In this document: piece by piece, positions 18,464 to 28,661 of the stretch
How positions within the stretch are numbered: position 1 is the first letter of the stretch
Layout of the letters: the number at the start of each line of letters is the position of its first letter
Source: Aquabacter sp. L1I39
GTDB taxonomy: Bacteria > Pseudomonadota > Alphaproteobacteria > Rhizobiales > Xanthobacteraceae
Direction: 5' to 3'
NCBI RefSeq assembly: GCF_017742835.1
Contig: NZ_CP072392.1
Span: forward strand, 1,782,385-1,846,384
DNA: 64,000 bases
Translations under genes and position numbers: made by a program
The notes under the pieces: generated by a model
Told to the model about the DNA's origin: nothing
Database searches by the model: none
What the model saw: only the letters and a program-made list of their open reading frames with translations

Positions 18464-20236
18464 ATGACCCAGACGCATACCACGACGCGTCAGACCGCCA
18501 GCCTTGCGCCGACTGCCCTCGACCTTGCCCTCCAGGCGGCCAAGCCGGCCATGTGGAGCGTGATCGCCTTCAGCTTCTTCATCAACCTGCTGGGGTTGTC
18601 CGGCTCCATCTACATGATGCAGGTCTATGACCGGGTGCTGGCGAGCCGCAATATCCAGACCCTGGTGGTCCTGACCCTTATCATTGCCTTCCTCTACATG
18701 GTGTCCGCCGGCCTTGAGGCTTTGCGCACGCAGCTTCTCGTGCGCGCCGGAGTCAAGTTCGACGAGAGCATCAAGGAACAAGCCTTCGACGCCGTGCAGC
18801 GTGCCTCGCTGCGGCGCCCGTCAGCCAACCACGTCCAGGCGCTGCGCGATGTGGACACGGTGCGCGACTTCTTCACCGGGGCCGGCCTCATCTCGCTGTG
18901 CGACGTGCCGTGGGTGCCGATCTACATCGCGTTCGCGACCTTGCTGCATCCCTGGTATGGCATCCTTGCGGTGGTCAGCTGCGTCATCTCCGGCCTGCTC
19001 GCAGTGGCCAACGACCGGGTGAACCGCCCGATCCTCGATCGCGCCACCAAGGCCAATATCAGCGCCAACAATCAGGCAGTGACCACGTTCCGCAATGCCG
19101 AGGTGCTCCAGGCCATGGGCATGGTGCGCCAGCTGCGTGAACGCTGGCTGGCCCACCGCGCCCAGGCGCTCGGCTGGCAAGGCCTCGCCTCCGACCGTGC
19201 GGCGTTCCTGGTCGCGGCCACCAAGTTCAACCGCATGTTCATGCAGAGCCTGGTCCTCGGCCTCGGCGCCTATCTCGCCATCAACCGCGAGATCACGCCC
19301 GGCATGATGATCGCCGCCTCCATCGTGGTGGGACGTTCCATCCAGCCCATCGAGATGGCCATCGGCAACTGGAAGGGGATCGTCGCCATGCGGTCCGCCT
19401 ACAGGCGAGTGCAGGAGATGCTGCGCCTTAGCCCGCCCCAGTCCCAGCGGATGCGCCTGCCCGACCCGACCGGTGTGGTGCATGTGGAAAATGTCTTCGT
19501 CACCGCCCCGGGACGCGACGTGGCTGTGCTGCGCGACGTCACCTTCGCTTTGCCTGCGGGCACCACCCTCGGGGTCATCGGGCCAAGCGCCGCCGGCAAG
19601 TCCACGCTGGCGCGGGCCCTGGTGGGCGTGTGGCCGACATCCGCAGGCGCCATCCGCCTCGACGGGTCAGACCTGTCCCACTGGGACCCGGAACAGCTCG
19701 GCCGCTGCATCGGCTATCTGCCCCAGGACGTGGAGCTGTTTGCCGGAACGGTGGCCGAGAACATTGCCCGTTTCGGCGCCAAGGACGAAGCGAAGGTGGT
19801 GGAAGCTGCGCAGATGGCCGGCGTCCACGACATGATCCAACGCCTCCCCCAGGGCTACAACACCGAGATCGGCGACGGCGGTGCCGCCCTGTCCGGCGGC
19901 CAGCGCCAGCGCATCGCCCTTGCCCGCGCAGTCTATGGCCGGCCCGCGCTGATCGTGCTGGACGAGCCCAATGCCAGCCTCGACGCCGCGGGCGAACAGG
20001 CGCTCGCACAGGCGGTGCAAGCCCTCAAGGCGGGAGGGTCTACCGTCATTCTCGTTACGCACAAGACCAACAGCCTCGGCCTTTGCGACCTGATCCTGCT
20101 CATGAGCGAAGGGACCGTCCACAGCTTCGGACCGAGAGACGAGGTGCTAGCGAAAATGCTCGGTCCTCGGCTGGTCCGCCCGCGCGATCCCGCCAAAGAG
20201 CCGCCCAAGGTTGATGCCGGCGCGAAGAAGGGCTGA
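18464..20236 (+). CDS. Type I secretion ABC transporter (PrtD family permease/ATPase)
   Basis: 590 residues. An N-terminal membrane domain (~25-330, with segments such as VIAFSFFINLLGLSGSIYMM) is fused to an ATPase domain with Walker A GPSAAGKSTLAR, Q-loop YLPQDVELFAGTV, signature LSGGQRQRIALAR and Walker B ALIVLDEPNASLD. There is no N-terminal C39 peptidase or C39-like domain, so it is the PrtD/AprD group that exports proteins by a C-terminal signal (RTX proteases, lipases, S-layer-like proteins). It forms a unit with the membrane fusion gene 3 bp downstream. No substrate gene is recognisable beside it, and no TolC is encoded nearby. Confidence 0.92.
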   Translation: MTQTHTTTRQTASLAPTALDLALQAAKPAMWSVIAFSFFINLLGLSGSIYMMQVYDRVLASRNIQTLVVLTLIIAFLYMVSAGLEALRTQLLVRAGVKFDESIKEQAFDAVQRASLRRPSANHVQALRDVDTVRDFFTGAGLISLCDVPWVPIYIAFATLLHPWYGILAVVSCVISGLLAVANDRVNRPILDRATKANISANNQAVTTFRNAEVLQAMGMVRQLRERWLAHRAQALGWQGLASDRAAFLVAATKFNRMFMQSLVLGLGAYLAINREITPGMMIAASIVVGRSIQPIEMAIGNWKGIVAMRSAYRRVQEMLRLSPPQSQRMRLPDPTGVVHVENVFVTAPGRDVAVLRDVTFALPAGTTLGVIGPSAAGKSTLARALVGVWPTSAGAIRLDGSDLSHWDPEQLGRCIGYLPQDVELFAGTVAENIARFGAKDEAKVVEAAQMAGVHDMIQRLPQGYNTEIGDGGAALSGGQRQRIALARAVYGRPALIVLDEPNASLDAAGEQALAQAVQALKAGGSTVILVTHKTNSLGLCDLILLMSEGTVHSFGPRDEVLAKMLGPRLVRPRDPAKEPPKVDAGAKKG

Positions 20237-20239
20237 GCC

Positions 20240-21748
20240 ATGATGAACCATCTCCGCACCAGCCTCGTCCGGCTCAAGGATCTCCTGGCACGCCTCAAGA
20301 GCCGCCTGCTCGGTTCCGTCCTCGGTGTCCAGCTCCTGCAGCGCATGCCCGTGAAGTGGACCGGCGTCCCCGCGGCAACCGCGCCGGGTGGCGTTCCGGC
20401 GACGCCGTCGGCGGCGCCCGGCTTGCCTGGGGCCGACTTCGAGGCGCCTGTTCCCTCCAGCGACTATCGCCGGGTGGCCATGATCGGATACGCCGTCATC
20501 ATCGGCGCCTTCGGTGTCTGTGGCGGCTGGGCGGCCATGGCCAGCATCGACAGCGCCGTGATCGCCGCGGGCGTGGTCTCGGTGGAAAGCAAGCGCCAAG
20601 TGGTCCAGCACCTGGAAGGCGGCATCGTTTCCGAGATCATGGTGAAGGACGGCCAGGAGGTGAGGCAGGGGCAGACCCTGTTCCGCCTGGACTCCACCAG
20701 CTCTCGCGCCAATTTCGAATCGGTGCGCGCGCAGCTCGATACCCTCGTGGCGATGGAAGCGCGGCTTGAGGCCGAGCGCGCCCAGGCCAAGTCCGTCACC
20801 TTCCCCCCGGAACTGATGGCGCGCGCCAGCGAGCCCACGGTGAAGGCGGCGATTGCCGACCAGGAGGCACAGTTTCGGGACCGAAAGGCCTCCATGGATG
20901 GCCAGATCGACATTCTGAACAGCCGCATCCGCCAGGGCCAGCGCGAGCTGGAGGGCTTGGCGCGCGAGCGGGATTCCGCAGATCAGCAGTTGTACTTCAT
21001 CGATGACGAGCTTGCCGGCATCCGGGCCCTCAATGACAAAGGCCTCGTCTCGAAGCCTCGCCTCGCCCAGTTGCAGCGGGAAAAGGCACGGCTCGAAGGC
21101 ACGGTAGGCCGCAACATGGCTGATGCAGCCAAGGCGGAAACCAGCATCGGCGAGATGCGCTTGCAGATCCAGCAACTGCTCCAAAAGCAGCAGGAGGAGG
21201 TGGCAGGACAGATTGCCGACGCGCGTCAGAAGATCGCCGACCTGCGGGAGAAGCTTTCCGTGGCGCAGAACGTGTTGAAGCGCATCGACATCCGCGCGCC
21301 CCGTGACGGCGTGGTCCAGAACATCAACCAGAAGATCTACACCGTGGGCGCCGTGGTTCGGCCTGGCGACACCATGCTTGAGATCGTGCCGCAGAATGAC
21401 GAGCTGATCGTGGACGCCCAGGTGCCCACCACAGACATCGACCGCCTGCACAACGGCGTGACCGGGGTCGAGGTGCGCTTCCCGGCCTTCCACTCGCGGA
21501 CTACACCGCTCATCATCGGCGAGCTGCGCACCGTGTCGCCCGACCGGCTGGTGAACGAAAGCACCCACGAGCCCTACTATCAGGCCGTCGTAGCGGTGAA
21601 CTCAACGGACCTGCCCGAGGACATGAAGGCACGCCTGCGTCCCGGCATGCCGGCGGAAGTGGTGTTCACCACGGGCGAGCGGACGGTGATGAGCTACCTC
21701 ACGCGACCCCTGACCGACGCGCTCCTCAAATCCTTCCGCGAGCGCTGA
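20240..21748 (+). CDS. Type I secretion membrane fusion protein (HlyD family)
   Basis: 502 residues. A cytoplasmic N-terminus, one membrane segment (~75-100, VAMIGYAVIIGAFGVCGGWA), a first lipoyl half (VQHLEGGIVSEIMVKDGQEV), a long coiled coil (~155-335), and a second lipoyl half plus beta-barrel (IDIRAPRDGVVQNINQKIYT, LRPGMPAEVVFTTGERT). This is the adaptor joining the inner-membrane ABC exporter to a TolC-like channel. It starts 3 bp after the ABC gene, which indicates co-transcription. Confidence 0.93.
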   Translation: MMNHLRTSLVRLKDLLARLKSRLLGSVLGVQLLQRMPVKWTGVPAATAPGGVPATPSAAPGLPGADFEAPVPSSDYRRVAMIGYAVIIGAFGVCGGWAAMASIDSAVIAAGVVSVESKRQVVQHLEGGIVSEIMVKDGQEVRQGQTLFRLDSTSSRANFESVRAQLDTLVAMEARLEAERAQAKSVTFPPELMARASEPTVKAAIADQEAQFRDRKASMDGQIDILNSRIRQGQRELEGLARERDSADQQLYFIDDELAGIRALNDKGLVSKPRLAQLQREKARLEGTVGRNMADAAKAETSIGEMRLQIQQLLQKQQEEVAGQIADARQKIADLREKLSVAQNVLKRIDIRAPRDGVVQNINQKIYTVGAVVRPGDTMLEIVPQNDELIVDAQVPTTDIDRLHNGVTGVEVRFPAFHSRTTPLIIGELRTVSPDRLVNESTHEPYYQAVVAVNSTDLPEDMKARLRPGMPAEVVFTTGERTVMSYLTRPLTDALLKSFRER

Positions 21749-21800
21749 GGGCCCGACGCGTTGACTTGACCCGCCAGGAAGGCGAGGGTCGCCCGGACAT

Positions 21801-22733
21801 TTGCCTGAAGCGACCCTCGTGCCAGATCCCCACACGCCCGCCTTCGATGCTCAGATCTACCGCCAGGAGAATGCGGATCTTCAGGCTTTCGCCGACGCGG
21901 CGCTGCTGCGGCACTATCTCGACCATGGCCGCACGGAGGGCCGCATCGCATCCCGCGTGCGCCAACGGGCTGACTTTCTCGCCTTGATCCCGGCCGAGCA
22001 GGACGTGCTCGAGATCGGCCCCTTCCTCAATCCCTGCCTGCGCAAGGAGGATCGCAAGGTCCTATATTTCGACGTCCTCGACCGCGACCATCTGGTGGAG
22101 CGGGCCCGCGCGCTCGTGGCGGCGGGAGCCTTCGCCCGGGAGCAAGGCGAGGCGCTGATCGCGCGCGCGCCGGTCATCGACTTCGTCCATCCCGAGGGCG
22201 ATCTCGGGATCATAGATCGCACCTTCGCCCACGTCCTCAGCAGCCATTGCGCCGAGCACCAGCCGGACCTTGTGGCGCACCTCCAGAGCGTCTCGCGCCT
22301 CCTGGAGCCGGGCGGCTGCTATTTCCTTGTCCTGCCGGACCACCGTTATTGCTTCGACCACTTCCTCGCCCCAACCCGGCTCGCTGACGTACTGGCAGCC
22401 CACGTGGAAGGGCGACGCCTGCATTCGGCCCTGGAGGTGCTGGAGCATCGGCTGCTGACCACGCACAGCGACCCCACCCGCCACTGGAGCGGCGACCATG
22501 GGACGCCGCTGATGGAGGCAAGCGCGCCGGAGCAGATCCTGCACGTCCTCGAAGAGGCACGGGCAGCTCAAACCACCTATGTGGACGTCCACAGTTGGAA
22601 ATTCACGCCGGACGGCTTCCGCGCCCTCGCCATCCAGCTGGAGCAGCTCGGCTTGGTGGATCTTACCGTTGCAGAGGTCTATCCGACCCTGCGAAACACC
22701 CTCGAGTTCTTCGCCGTCCTGCGGAAGGCGTGA
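21801..22733 (+). CDS. SAM-dependent methyltransferase-like protein
   Basis: 310 residues. The N-terminal part has YRQENADLQAF...LLRHYLDHGRTEGR, a short pattern also seen in cell-surface and glycan-biosynthesis proteins. VLEIGPFLNPCL with YFDVLDRD looks like SAM motif I and the acidic strand-2 residue; AHVLSSHCAEHQPD and LLEPGGCYFLVLPDHRYCFD look like motifs II/III of a class I methyltransferase. The substrate is unknown. It lies 52 bp after the HlyD gene on the same strand and might modify a secreted protein or a surface glycan; the context is suggestive only. Start ATG 21801. Confidence 0.65.
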   Translation: MPEATLVPDPHTPAFDAQIYRQENADLQAFADAALLRHYLDHGRTEGRIASRVRQRADFLALIPAEQDVLEIGPFLNPCLRKEDRKVLYFDVLDRDHLVERARALVAAGAFAREQGEALIARAPVIDFVHPEGDLGIIDRTFAHVLSSHCAEHQPDLVAHLQSVSRLLEPGGCYFLVLPDHRYCFDHFLAPTRLADVLAAHVEGRRLHSALEVLEHRLLTTHSDPTRHWSGDHGTPLMEASAPEQILHVLEEARAAQTTYVDVHSWKFTPDGFRALAIQLEQLGLVDLTVAEVYPTLRNTLEFFAVLRKA

Positions 22734-22919
22734 CCGCGCGGTTTGCCGCACTTGCCGTGCCCCCGAGACGGTTCCCTTCGGCGTTGACAGCTTTGGAGGC
22801 CACTCCTACGTTGCCGCCCCCAAGGTATGCTGCGCTGCGGACAACGTTGCGTCAGCGTCAAACGCGGGACATCGTCCCGCGGCCATACTTCAAGTGTCGG
22901 TCTGGGGGAGCGCGCGGTA

Positions 22920-23669
22920 ATGAAGATTCTCGTCCCCGTAAAGCGTGTCGTCGACTACAACGTGAAGGTTCGCGTGAAATCGGACGGCACGGGGGTTGAG
23001 CTCGCCAACGTCAAGATGTCCATGAACCCCTTCGACGAGATTGCCGTCGAGGAGGCCTTGCGCCTCAAGGAGGCAGGCAAAGCCACAGAGGTCGTGGTGG
23101 TTTCCGTGGGCCCGGCTCAGGCGTCTGAGACGCTGCGCACCGCTCTCGCCATGGGCGCGGATCGTGGGATCCTGGTGAAGACCGACGTAAGCACCGAGCC
23201 ACTGGCCGTTGCCAAGATCCTCAAGGCCGTGGTGGGCGAGGAAGCCCCCGGTCTGGTGATCCTGGGCAAGCAGGCCATCGACGACGATTGCAACCAGACG
23301 GGCCAGATGCTCGCCGCTCTGCTCGGCTGGGGCCAGGGCACGTTTGCCTCCAAGGTGGTCGTCGAGGATGGCGCGACCCTTGTAACCCGCGAGATCGATG
23401 GTGGCCTGCAGACCGTGAAGCTCGCCCTTCCGGCCATCGTGACCACCGACCTGCGGCTCAACGAGCCGCGCTATGCTTCGCTGCCCAACATCATGAAGGC
23501 GAAGAAAAAGCCCATCGACGAGAAGAGCCCCGAGGCCTACGGCGTTGACGTGACGCCGCGCCTGAAGGTGCTCAAGACCGCCGAACCCGCGGGCCGCAAG
23601 GCCGGCGTCAAGGTCGGCTCGGTGGCGGAACTGGTGGCGAAGCTCAAGGACGAGGCGGGGGTGATCTGA
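22920..23669 (+). CDS. etfB: Electron transfer flavoprotein beta subunit
   Basis: 249 residues. Begins [20 protein letters not shown] and has the [17 protein letters not shown] and [20 protein letters not shown] motifs of EtfB; ends with the AMP-binding region. EtfAB takes electrons from acyl-CoA dehydrogenases and passes them to ETF-ubiquinone oxidoreductase. The ATG at 22920 is chosen over upstream in-frame codons. The stop shares one base with the etfA start (TGATG). No nif-type fixA features are implied; this looks like the housekeeping pair. Confidence 0.95.
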   Translation: MKILVPVKRVVDYNVKVRVKSDGTGVELANVKMSMNPFDEIAVEEALRLKEAGKATEVVVVSVGPAQASETLRTALAMGADRGILVKTDVSTEPLAVAKILKAVVGEEAPGLVILGKQAIDDDCNQTGQMLAALLGWGQGTFASKVVVEDGATLVTREIDGGLQTVKLALPAIVTTDLRLNEPRYASLPNIMKAKKKPIDEKSPEAYGVDVTPRLKVLKTAEPAGRKAGVKVGSVAELVAKLKDEAGVI

Positions 23670-24613
23670 TGACGACGTTGCTGCTCGCCGAACACGACAA
23701 TTCCAACCTCAACGGCGCCACCGCCAAGGCCCTGACTGCCGCTGCCGCGCTCGGTGGCCCGGTGCATGTGCTGGTGGCCGGCCAGAATGTCGGTGCCGTC
23801 GCCGAAGCCGCCGCCAAGCTTTCGGGCGTCGAGAAGGTGCTGGTTGCGGACGATGCGGCCTATGCCCATCGCCTCGCAGAGCCGTATGCGGACCTGATCG
23901 TCGCGCTGGCCGGTGGCTATGACGCCATTGTCGGGCCGTCCACCACGGCGGCCAAGAATGTCCTGCCCCGCGTCGCCGCGCTGCTGGACGTGATGCAGAT
24001 CTCGGACATCACCAAGGTGGTCGCGCCCGACACGTTCGAGCGACCCATCTATGCCGGCAACGCGATCCAGACCGTGCAGTCGGGCGAGGCCAAGAAGGTC
24101 ATCACCGTCCGCACCGCCTCCTTCGCGGCCACCGGCGAGGGCGGTTCCGCCGCCATCGAGGCGGCCTCCACGGCCAGCGATCCCGGCCTGTCCACATTCG
24201 TGGAAGAGAGCCTGTCGGCGTCCGACCGTCCCGAACTCACCGCCGCCCGCATCATCGTGTCCGGTGGCCGGGCCGTGGGTTCCAAGGAGAAGTTCGCGGA
24301 AGTGATCGAGCCGCTGGCCGATGTGCTGGGAGCCGCCGTCGGCGCCTCCCGCGCGGCGGTGGATGCCGGCTACGCGCCGAACGACTGGCAGGTGGGCCAG
24401 ACCGGCAAGGTGGTTGCGCCCGAGCTTTATGTGGCGCTGGGCATTTCCGGTGCCATCCAGCATCTGGCGGGCATGAAGGACTCCAAGGTCATCGTCGCGG
24501 TCAACAAGGACGAGGAAGCGCCTATTTTCCAGGTTGCCGATTACGGCCTGGTGGGTGATCTCTTTACCGTGGTGCCCGAGTTGAAGGCCGAATTGCAGAA
24601 GGCCAAAGGCTGA
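23669..24613 (+). CDS. etfA: Electron transfer flavoprotein alpha subunit
   Basis: 314 residues. Alanine-rich N-terminal domain followed by the FAD-binding EtfA signature: [43 protein letters not shown] (split by a space here) and [20 protein letters not shown], then [20 protein letters not shown]. It is coupled to etfB by a one-base overlap and followed by a 3-hydroxyacyl-CoA dehydrogenase, so the three genes probably form one fatty-acid or hydroxybutyrate oxidation unit. Confidence 0.96.
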   Translation: MTTLLLAEHDNSNLNGATAKALTAAAALGGPVHVLVAGQNVGAVAEAAAKLSGVEKVLVADDAAYAHRLAEPYADLIVALAGGYDAIVGPSTTAAKNVLPRVAALLDVMQISDITKVVAPDTFERPIYAGNAIQTVQSGEAKKVITVRTASFAATGEGGSAAIEAASTASDPGLSTFVEESLSASDRPELTAARIIVSGGRAVGSKEKFAEVIEPLADVLGAAVGASRAAVDAGYAPNDWQVGQTGKVVAPELYVALGISGAIQHLAGMKDSKVIVAVNKDEEAPIFQVADYGLVGDLFTVVPELKAELQKAKG

Positions 24614-24712
24614 CGGCGTCGCGCTGACGGAACCGGCCGGTCCCCTGGCCGGAACCCAACGGGGTCGGACACCCGGTCCGGCCTCGTCAACCAAGTGAAA
24701 GACGAGAGCAAA

Positions 24713-25594
24713 ATGCCGCTCGAGATCAAGAAGGTGGGTGTCATCGGTGCCGGGCAGATGGGCAACGGCATCGCCCATGTCTGCGCCATTGCCGGCTACG
24801 ACGTCGCCTTGCACGACGCCGATGCGGATCGCATCCGCTCAGGCCTCGCCACGATCAACGGCAACATGGCAAAGCAAGTCTCGAAGGCAACCATCTCCGA
24901 GGACGAGCGCCACGCCGCTTTGGCGCGCATTTTGCCGGCGCCGGCAATTGAGGACCTGGCGGAGTGCGATCTGGTGATCGAGTCTGCCACCGAGAAGGAA
25001 GAGACCAAGCGCAAGATTTTCGCTTCGGTCTGCCCGGTGCTGCGGCCGGACGCGCTGGTGGCCAGCAACACCTCCTCCATCTCCATCACCCGCCTCGCGG
25101 CCTCTACCGACCGACCGGAACGGTTCATCGGCATCCACTTCATGAACCCCGTTCCGCTGATGGAACTGGTGGAGCTTGTGCGCGGCATCGCCACCGATGA
25201 CGACACGTTCGAAAGCTCCAAGCAGTTCGTCACCCGGCTGCACAAGACCTATGCGGTGGCCGAGGACTTCCCGGCCTTCATCGTCAACCGCATCCTGCTG
25301 CCGATGATCAACGAAGCCATCTACACCCTTTATGAGGGCGTCGGCTCGGTGGACGCCATCGACAGGGCCATGAAGCTCGGCGCCAATCATCCCATGGGGC
25401 CGCTGCAGCTGGCCGATTTCATCGGCCTCGACACCTGCTTGGCCATCATGCAGGTGCTCCATGAGGGGCTCGCCGACAGCAAGTATCGCCCCTGCCCGCT
25501 TCTCGTGAAATACGTGGAAGCCGGTTGGCTCGGGCGGAAGACCAAGCGCGGCTTCTACGACTATCGCGGCGAGAAGCCGGTTCCCACCCGCTGA
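24713..25594 (+). CDS. hbd: 3-hydroxybutyryl-CoA dehydrogenase
   Basis: 293 residues. Rossmann NAD-binding start KKVGVIGAGQMGNGIAHVCA, then ESATEKEETKRKIF, SNTSSISITRLA, GIHFMNPVPLMELVELV (catalytic His region), and the C-terminal domain with MKLGANHPMGPLQLADFIGL. Oxidises 3-hydroxybutyryl-CoA to acetoacetyl-CoA. I use ATG 24713, which has GAGAG upstream, over the GTG at 24695. With etfBA upstream it fits beta-oxidation or PHB turnover; an intracellular PHA depolymerase gene lies at 61909 in the same window. Confidence 0.93.
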   Translation: MPLEIKKVGVIGAGQMGNGIAHVCAIAGYDVALHDADADRIRSGLATINGNMAKQVSKATISEDERHAALARILPAPAIEDLAECDLVIESATEKEETKRKIFASVCPVLRPDALVASNTSSISITRLAASTDRPERFIGIHFMNPVPLMELVELVRGIATDDDTFESSKQFVTRLHKTYAVAEDFPAFIVNRILLPMINEAIYTLYEGVGSVDAIDRAMKLGANHPMGPLQLADFIGLDTCLAIMQVLHEGLADSKYRPCPLLVKYVEAGWLGRKTKRGFYDYRGEKPVPTR

Positions 25595-25600
25595 TAACGG

Positions 25601-25665
25601 ACCGGAGGGCGCCTCGCACTCCGGTACTGAACGGCCCACGGCCTGTGCCCGGCTATGAGCCGGGC
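25601..25665. terminator. Two hairpins between hbd and tlpA
   Basis: ACCGGAG / CTCCGGT (25601-25625) and GCCCGGC / GCCGGGC (25647-25665, overlapping the tlpA stop). The genes converge here, so both could serve as terminators, but neither has a good T-run. Confidence 0.4.
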
Positions 25666-26405
25666 TGAAGCGCCGCCTTCACCAGCGCCTGGGCATCTTC
25701 GCTCGCCCATTCGGCGGGGCCGGCCAGGAAGCCCACCTCGCAACCGTTTGCATCCACCAGCAAGGTGGTGGGCAGGCCGAAACCACGCCCGGCGGCGCGC
25801 AGCGCCTGGAAGCTCTTGGTGCCAGAGTCCGCAAAGAAGCCGAGCGATTTGATCCCGATCTCCTTCAGGAAAGCCTTCGGTTTTTCCGGATCGCGCGTAT
25901 CCAGGTTGATGGCCACCACTTCGAAGCGATCTCCGCCCAGGTCCTTCTGAAGGGCATCGAGAGCCGGCATCTCCTTCCGGCAGGGCACGCACCAGGTGGC
26001 CCAGAGGTTCACCAGCAGCAGCTTGCCCTCGAAATCGCGCAGGCTCATGGGCTTGCCCTCCGCATTGGCGAAGGTGAGGTCGGGGATCCGCCGCGGCTCC
26101 TGGGCCAGGGAAAGCGCGGCAATCTCGCCCCTCGCATAAGGCTTCAGGCGCTCGGCCAGGGTCACGGCGCCGGCACAATTGGGATCCTTGATGGGCGCGG
26201 CGGCATTGGCCTCGGCCTGCGCGGACGCTGACGATGCGGCTGGTGGAAGCGGCGCATTGCCCGGAAGGCCATTCATCCCGTATAGGGCAAGCGCGCCGAC
26301 GAGAGCGCCGGCCAGCATCGCCCCGCCCACCAGGAGCACGGCCCCTGCCTTGCCTTTCTTGGGGGCCTCGGCATCTGGGGTGTGCGGGGCGGTCGGTTCG
26401 GTCAT
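25653..26405 (-). CDS. tlpA: Membrane-anchored thioredoxin-like protein TlpA
   Basis: 250 residues. A cytoplasmic N-terminus rich in Pro/Lys, one membrane segment (~18-42, [20 protein letters not shown]) and a periplasmic thioredoxin domain with the active site [14 protein letters not shown] 26405 is preferred because it gives [20 protein letters not shown] directly before the membrane anchor. TlpA-type proteins reduce disulfides during cytochrome c and CuA maturation of terminal oxidases. The start codon faces argH only 16 bp away. Confidence 0.92.
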   Translation of the reverse strand: MTEPTAPHTPDAEAPKKGKAGAVLLVGGAMLAGALVGALALYGMNGLPGNAPLPPAASSASAQAEANAAAPIKDPNCAGAVTLAERLKPYARGEIAALSLAQEPRRIPDLTFANAEGKPMSLRDFEGKLLLVNLWATWCVPCRKEMPALDALQKDLGGDRFEVVAINLDTRDPEKPKAFLKEIGIKSLGFFADSGTKSFQALRAAGRGFGLPTTLLVDANGCEVGFLAGPAEWASEDAQALVKAALQPGS

Positions 26406-26421
26406 CAGTGGAAGGTCCGAT

Positions 26422-27813
26422 ATGAGCAACAAGATGTGGGGCGGTCGGTTCTCTACCGGCCCGGACGCCATCATGGAGGAGATCAACGCCTCCATCGGCT
26501 TCGATCAGCGTCTTTACGCTCAGGACATTGCCGGCTCCAAGGCCCATGCCGCCATGCTGGCGGCCCAAGGGATCGTGAGCGCGGAGGATGTCGAGAAGAT
26601 CACGCAGGGTCTAGACACGATCCTGTCAGAGATCGAGGCCGGCCGCTTCACCTTCCGGCGCGACCTGGAAGACATCCATATGAATGTGGAGCAGCGCCTC
26701 GCCGACCTGATCGGTCCCAGCGCCGGCCGCCTGCACACCGCCCGCTCGCGCAACGACCAGGTGGCCACGGACTTCCGCCTCTATGTGCGCGACACCGTCG
26801 ACGCGCTCGATGCCCAGATCGCCGACCTACAACTGGCGCTGGCCGAGAAGGCGCTGGCCCATGCCGCCACCGTCATGCCCGGCTTTACCCATTTGCAGAC
26901 CGCCCAGCCGGTGACGTTCGGCCACCACCTCATGGCCTATGTGGAGATGCTCGGTCGCGATCGCGGCCGTCTCCAGGATGCGCGGACACGGCTGAACGAG
27001 TGCCCGCTGGGCGCGGCGGCGCTGGCCGGCACCTCCTTCCCCATCGACCGGGAGGCCACCGCCCGGGCGCTGGGCTTCGACCGGCCCACGGCCAATTCGC
27101 TGGATTCGGTCTCGGACCGCGACTTCGTTCTGGAGACGCTGTCGGCCGCCTCCATCTGCGCGGTGCACCTGTCCCGGTTCGCCGAGGAGGTGGTGATCTG
27201 GACCTCGCCCTCCTTCGGGCTGATCAAGCTGTCGGACAAGTTCACCACCGGCTCGTCCATCATGCCGCAGAAGCGCAACCCCGACGCCGCCGAGCTGGTG
27301 CGCGCCAAGGCGGGGCGCATCATGGGCGCGCTGACCGGCCTCCTGGTGGTGATGAAGGGCCTGCCGCTCGCCTATGCCAAGGACATGCAGGAGGACAAGG
27401 AAGGCGCGTTCGATGCCTTCTCCGCTCTGTCCCTGGTGGTGGCCGCCAGCGCCGGCATGGTGCGCGACCTGGAGCCCGACGCCAAGCGCATGAAGGCGGC
27501 GGCCGGCCAGGGCTATTCCATCGCCACGGATCTGGCCGACTGGCTGGTGCGCGGCCTCGGCATGCCCTTCCGCGAGGCGCACCATGTGACCGGACGCATC
27601 GTCGCGCTGGCCTCCTCCCGTAACGTGCCGCTGGAGCGCCTCTCCCTTGAGGAGATGCAGAGCGTGGACGGGCGCATCACCAAGGACGTGTTCGGCGTGC
27701 TGTCGGTGTCGAAGTCGGTGGCGAGCCGGGTCAGCTATGGCGGGACGGCGCCCGCCCGCGTGCGGGCGCAGGCCCGCCGGTGGCTGAAGAAGCTGGCGCC
27801 CAAGGAGGCGTGA
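26422..27813 (+). CDS. argH: Argininosuccinate lyase
   Basis: 463 residues. Begins [20 protein letters not shown]. Signature [12 protein letters not shown] (catalytic serine loop) and [16 protein letters not shown] are present. Splits argininosuccinate to arginine and fumarate. ATG 26422 is chosen because upstream in-frame codons read through the tlpA N-terminus on the other strand. bluB follows after 27 bp on the same strand. Confidence 0.97.
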   Translation: MSNKMWGGRFSTGPDAIMEEINASIGFDQRLYAQDIAGSKAHAAMLAAQGIVSAEDVEKITQGLDTILSEIEAGRFTFRRDLEDIHMNVEQRLADLIGPSAGRLHTARSRNDQVATDFRLYVRDTVDALDAQIADLQLALAEKALAHAATVMPGFTHLQTAQPVTFGHHLMAYVEMLGRDRGRLQDARTRLNECPLGAAALAGTSFPIDREATARALGFDRPTANSLDSVSDRDFVLETLSAASICAVHLSRFAEEVVIWTSPSFGLIKLSDKFTTGSSIMPQKRNPDAAELVRAKAGRIMGALTGLLVVMKGLPLAYAKDMQEDKEGAFDAFSALSLVVAASAGMVRDLEPDAKRMKAAAGQGYSIATDLADWLVRGLGMPFREAHHVTGRIVALASSRNVPLERLSLEEMQSVDGRITKDVFGVLSVSKSVASRVSYGGTAPARVRAQARRWLKKLAPKEA

Positions 27814-27840
27814 GGCGCCTCAACGACCAGAGGCCACCCC

Positions 27841-28479
27841 ATGGCCGAGCCGCCTGATTTCGACGACGCCTTCCGAGCAAGGCTGCTGGACCTCCTGGTC
27901 TGGCGGCGGGATGTGCGTGCCTTCCAGGCGCGACCGCTGCCGGATGGCACGCTGGAGCGGCTCGTGGGGGTCGCCACCCTCGCCCCTTCGGTCGGCCTCA
28001 GCCAGCCCTGGCGCTTCGTCGCCGTCGACAATGCCGCCCGCCGGGCCGAGGTTCGGGCGTGCTTCGAGGCGTGCAATGGGGAGGCGCTCCGGCGGCAGGA
28101 TCCAGAACGGGCTTCCTCCTATGCCCGCTTGAAGCTCGCCGGCCTCGACGATGCCCCCTGCCACCTGGCAGTGTTCGCAGACCGGGACACCCTGCAGGGG
28201 CATAAGCTCGGGCGGCTGACCATGCCGGAAACCATCGACTATTCGGCCGTCATGGCGGTGCACACCCTCTGGCTCGCGGCGCGGGCCGAGGGCATCGGGG
28301 TCGGCTGGGTTTCCATACTCGATCCTGCCCGGATCGGTGAAATCCTGGATGTGCCCGCCGGCTGGCACTTCATTGGATATTTCTGCATCGGCTATCCGGT
28401 GGAGGAGAGCGACACGCCAGCCCTGGAGCGGCTCGCCTGGGAGCGTCGTCAGGCGCAGGGAGGCCTTCTGCGCCGATAG
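27841..28479 (+). CDS. bluB: 5,6-dimethylbenzimidazole synthase BluB
   Basis: 212 residues. Flavin-destructase of the nitroreductase fold that turns FMNH2 into the lower ligand of vitamin B12. Recognised by VWRRDVRAFQARPLPD, LAPSVGLSQPWRFV, CHLAVFADRD, the MPETIDYSAVMAVHTLWLAA helix and GWVSILDPARIGEILDVP. It could be read as a generic nitroreductase, but the RRDVR and GLSQPWRF motifs favour BluB. It has a 27-bp gap from argH and may share its transcript; no cobalamin riboswitch is seen upstream. Confidence 0.9.
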   Translation: MAEPPDFDDAFRARLLDLLVWRRDVRAFQARPLPDGTLERLVGVATLAPSVGLSQPWRFVAVDNAARRAEVRACFEACNGEALRRQDPERASSYARLKLAGLDDAPCHLAVFADRDTLQGHKLGRLTMPETIDYSAVMAVHTLWLAARAEGIGVGWVSILDPARIGEILDVPAGWHFIGYFCIGYPVEESDTPALERLAWERRQAQGGLLRR

Positions 28480-28661
28480 GCTTTCCGCTTCAAGGGCGTT
28501 TCTCCCACCACTTTCAGCGCGGCAGCTGGCTCGGGCTCAGGCGATCTTGAACCGGCGGAGTGACACATGGATGCATCGGCCGGCCTTCTCTTGCAGTGCG
28601 GGGCTCGCCTTTGGCGGCGCCGTCGCTATATTGGGGCTCGAATTTTGCAGGATCGCCGGAC

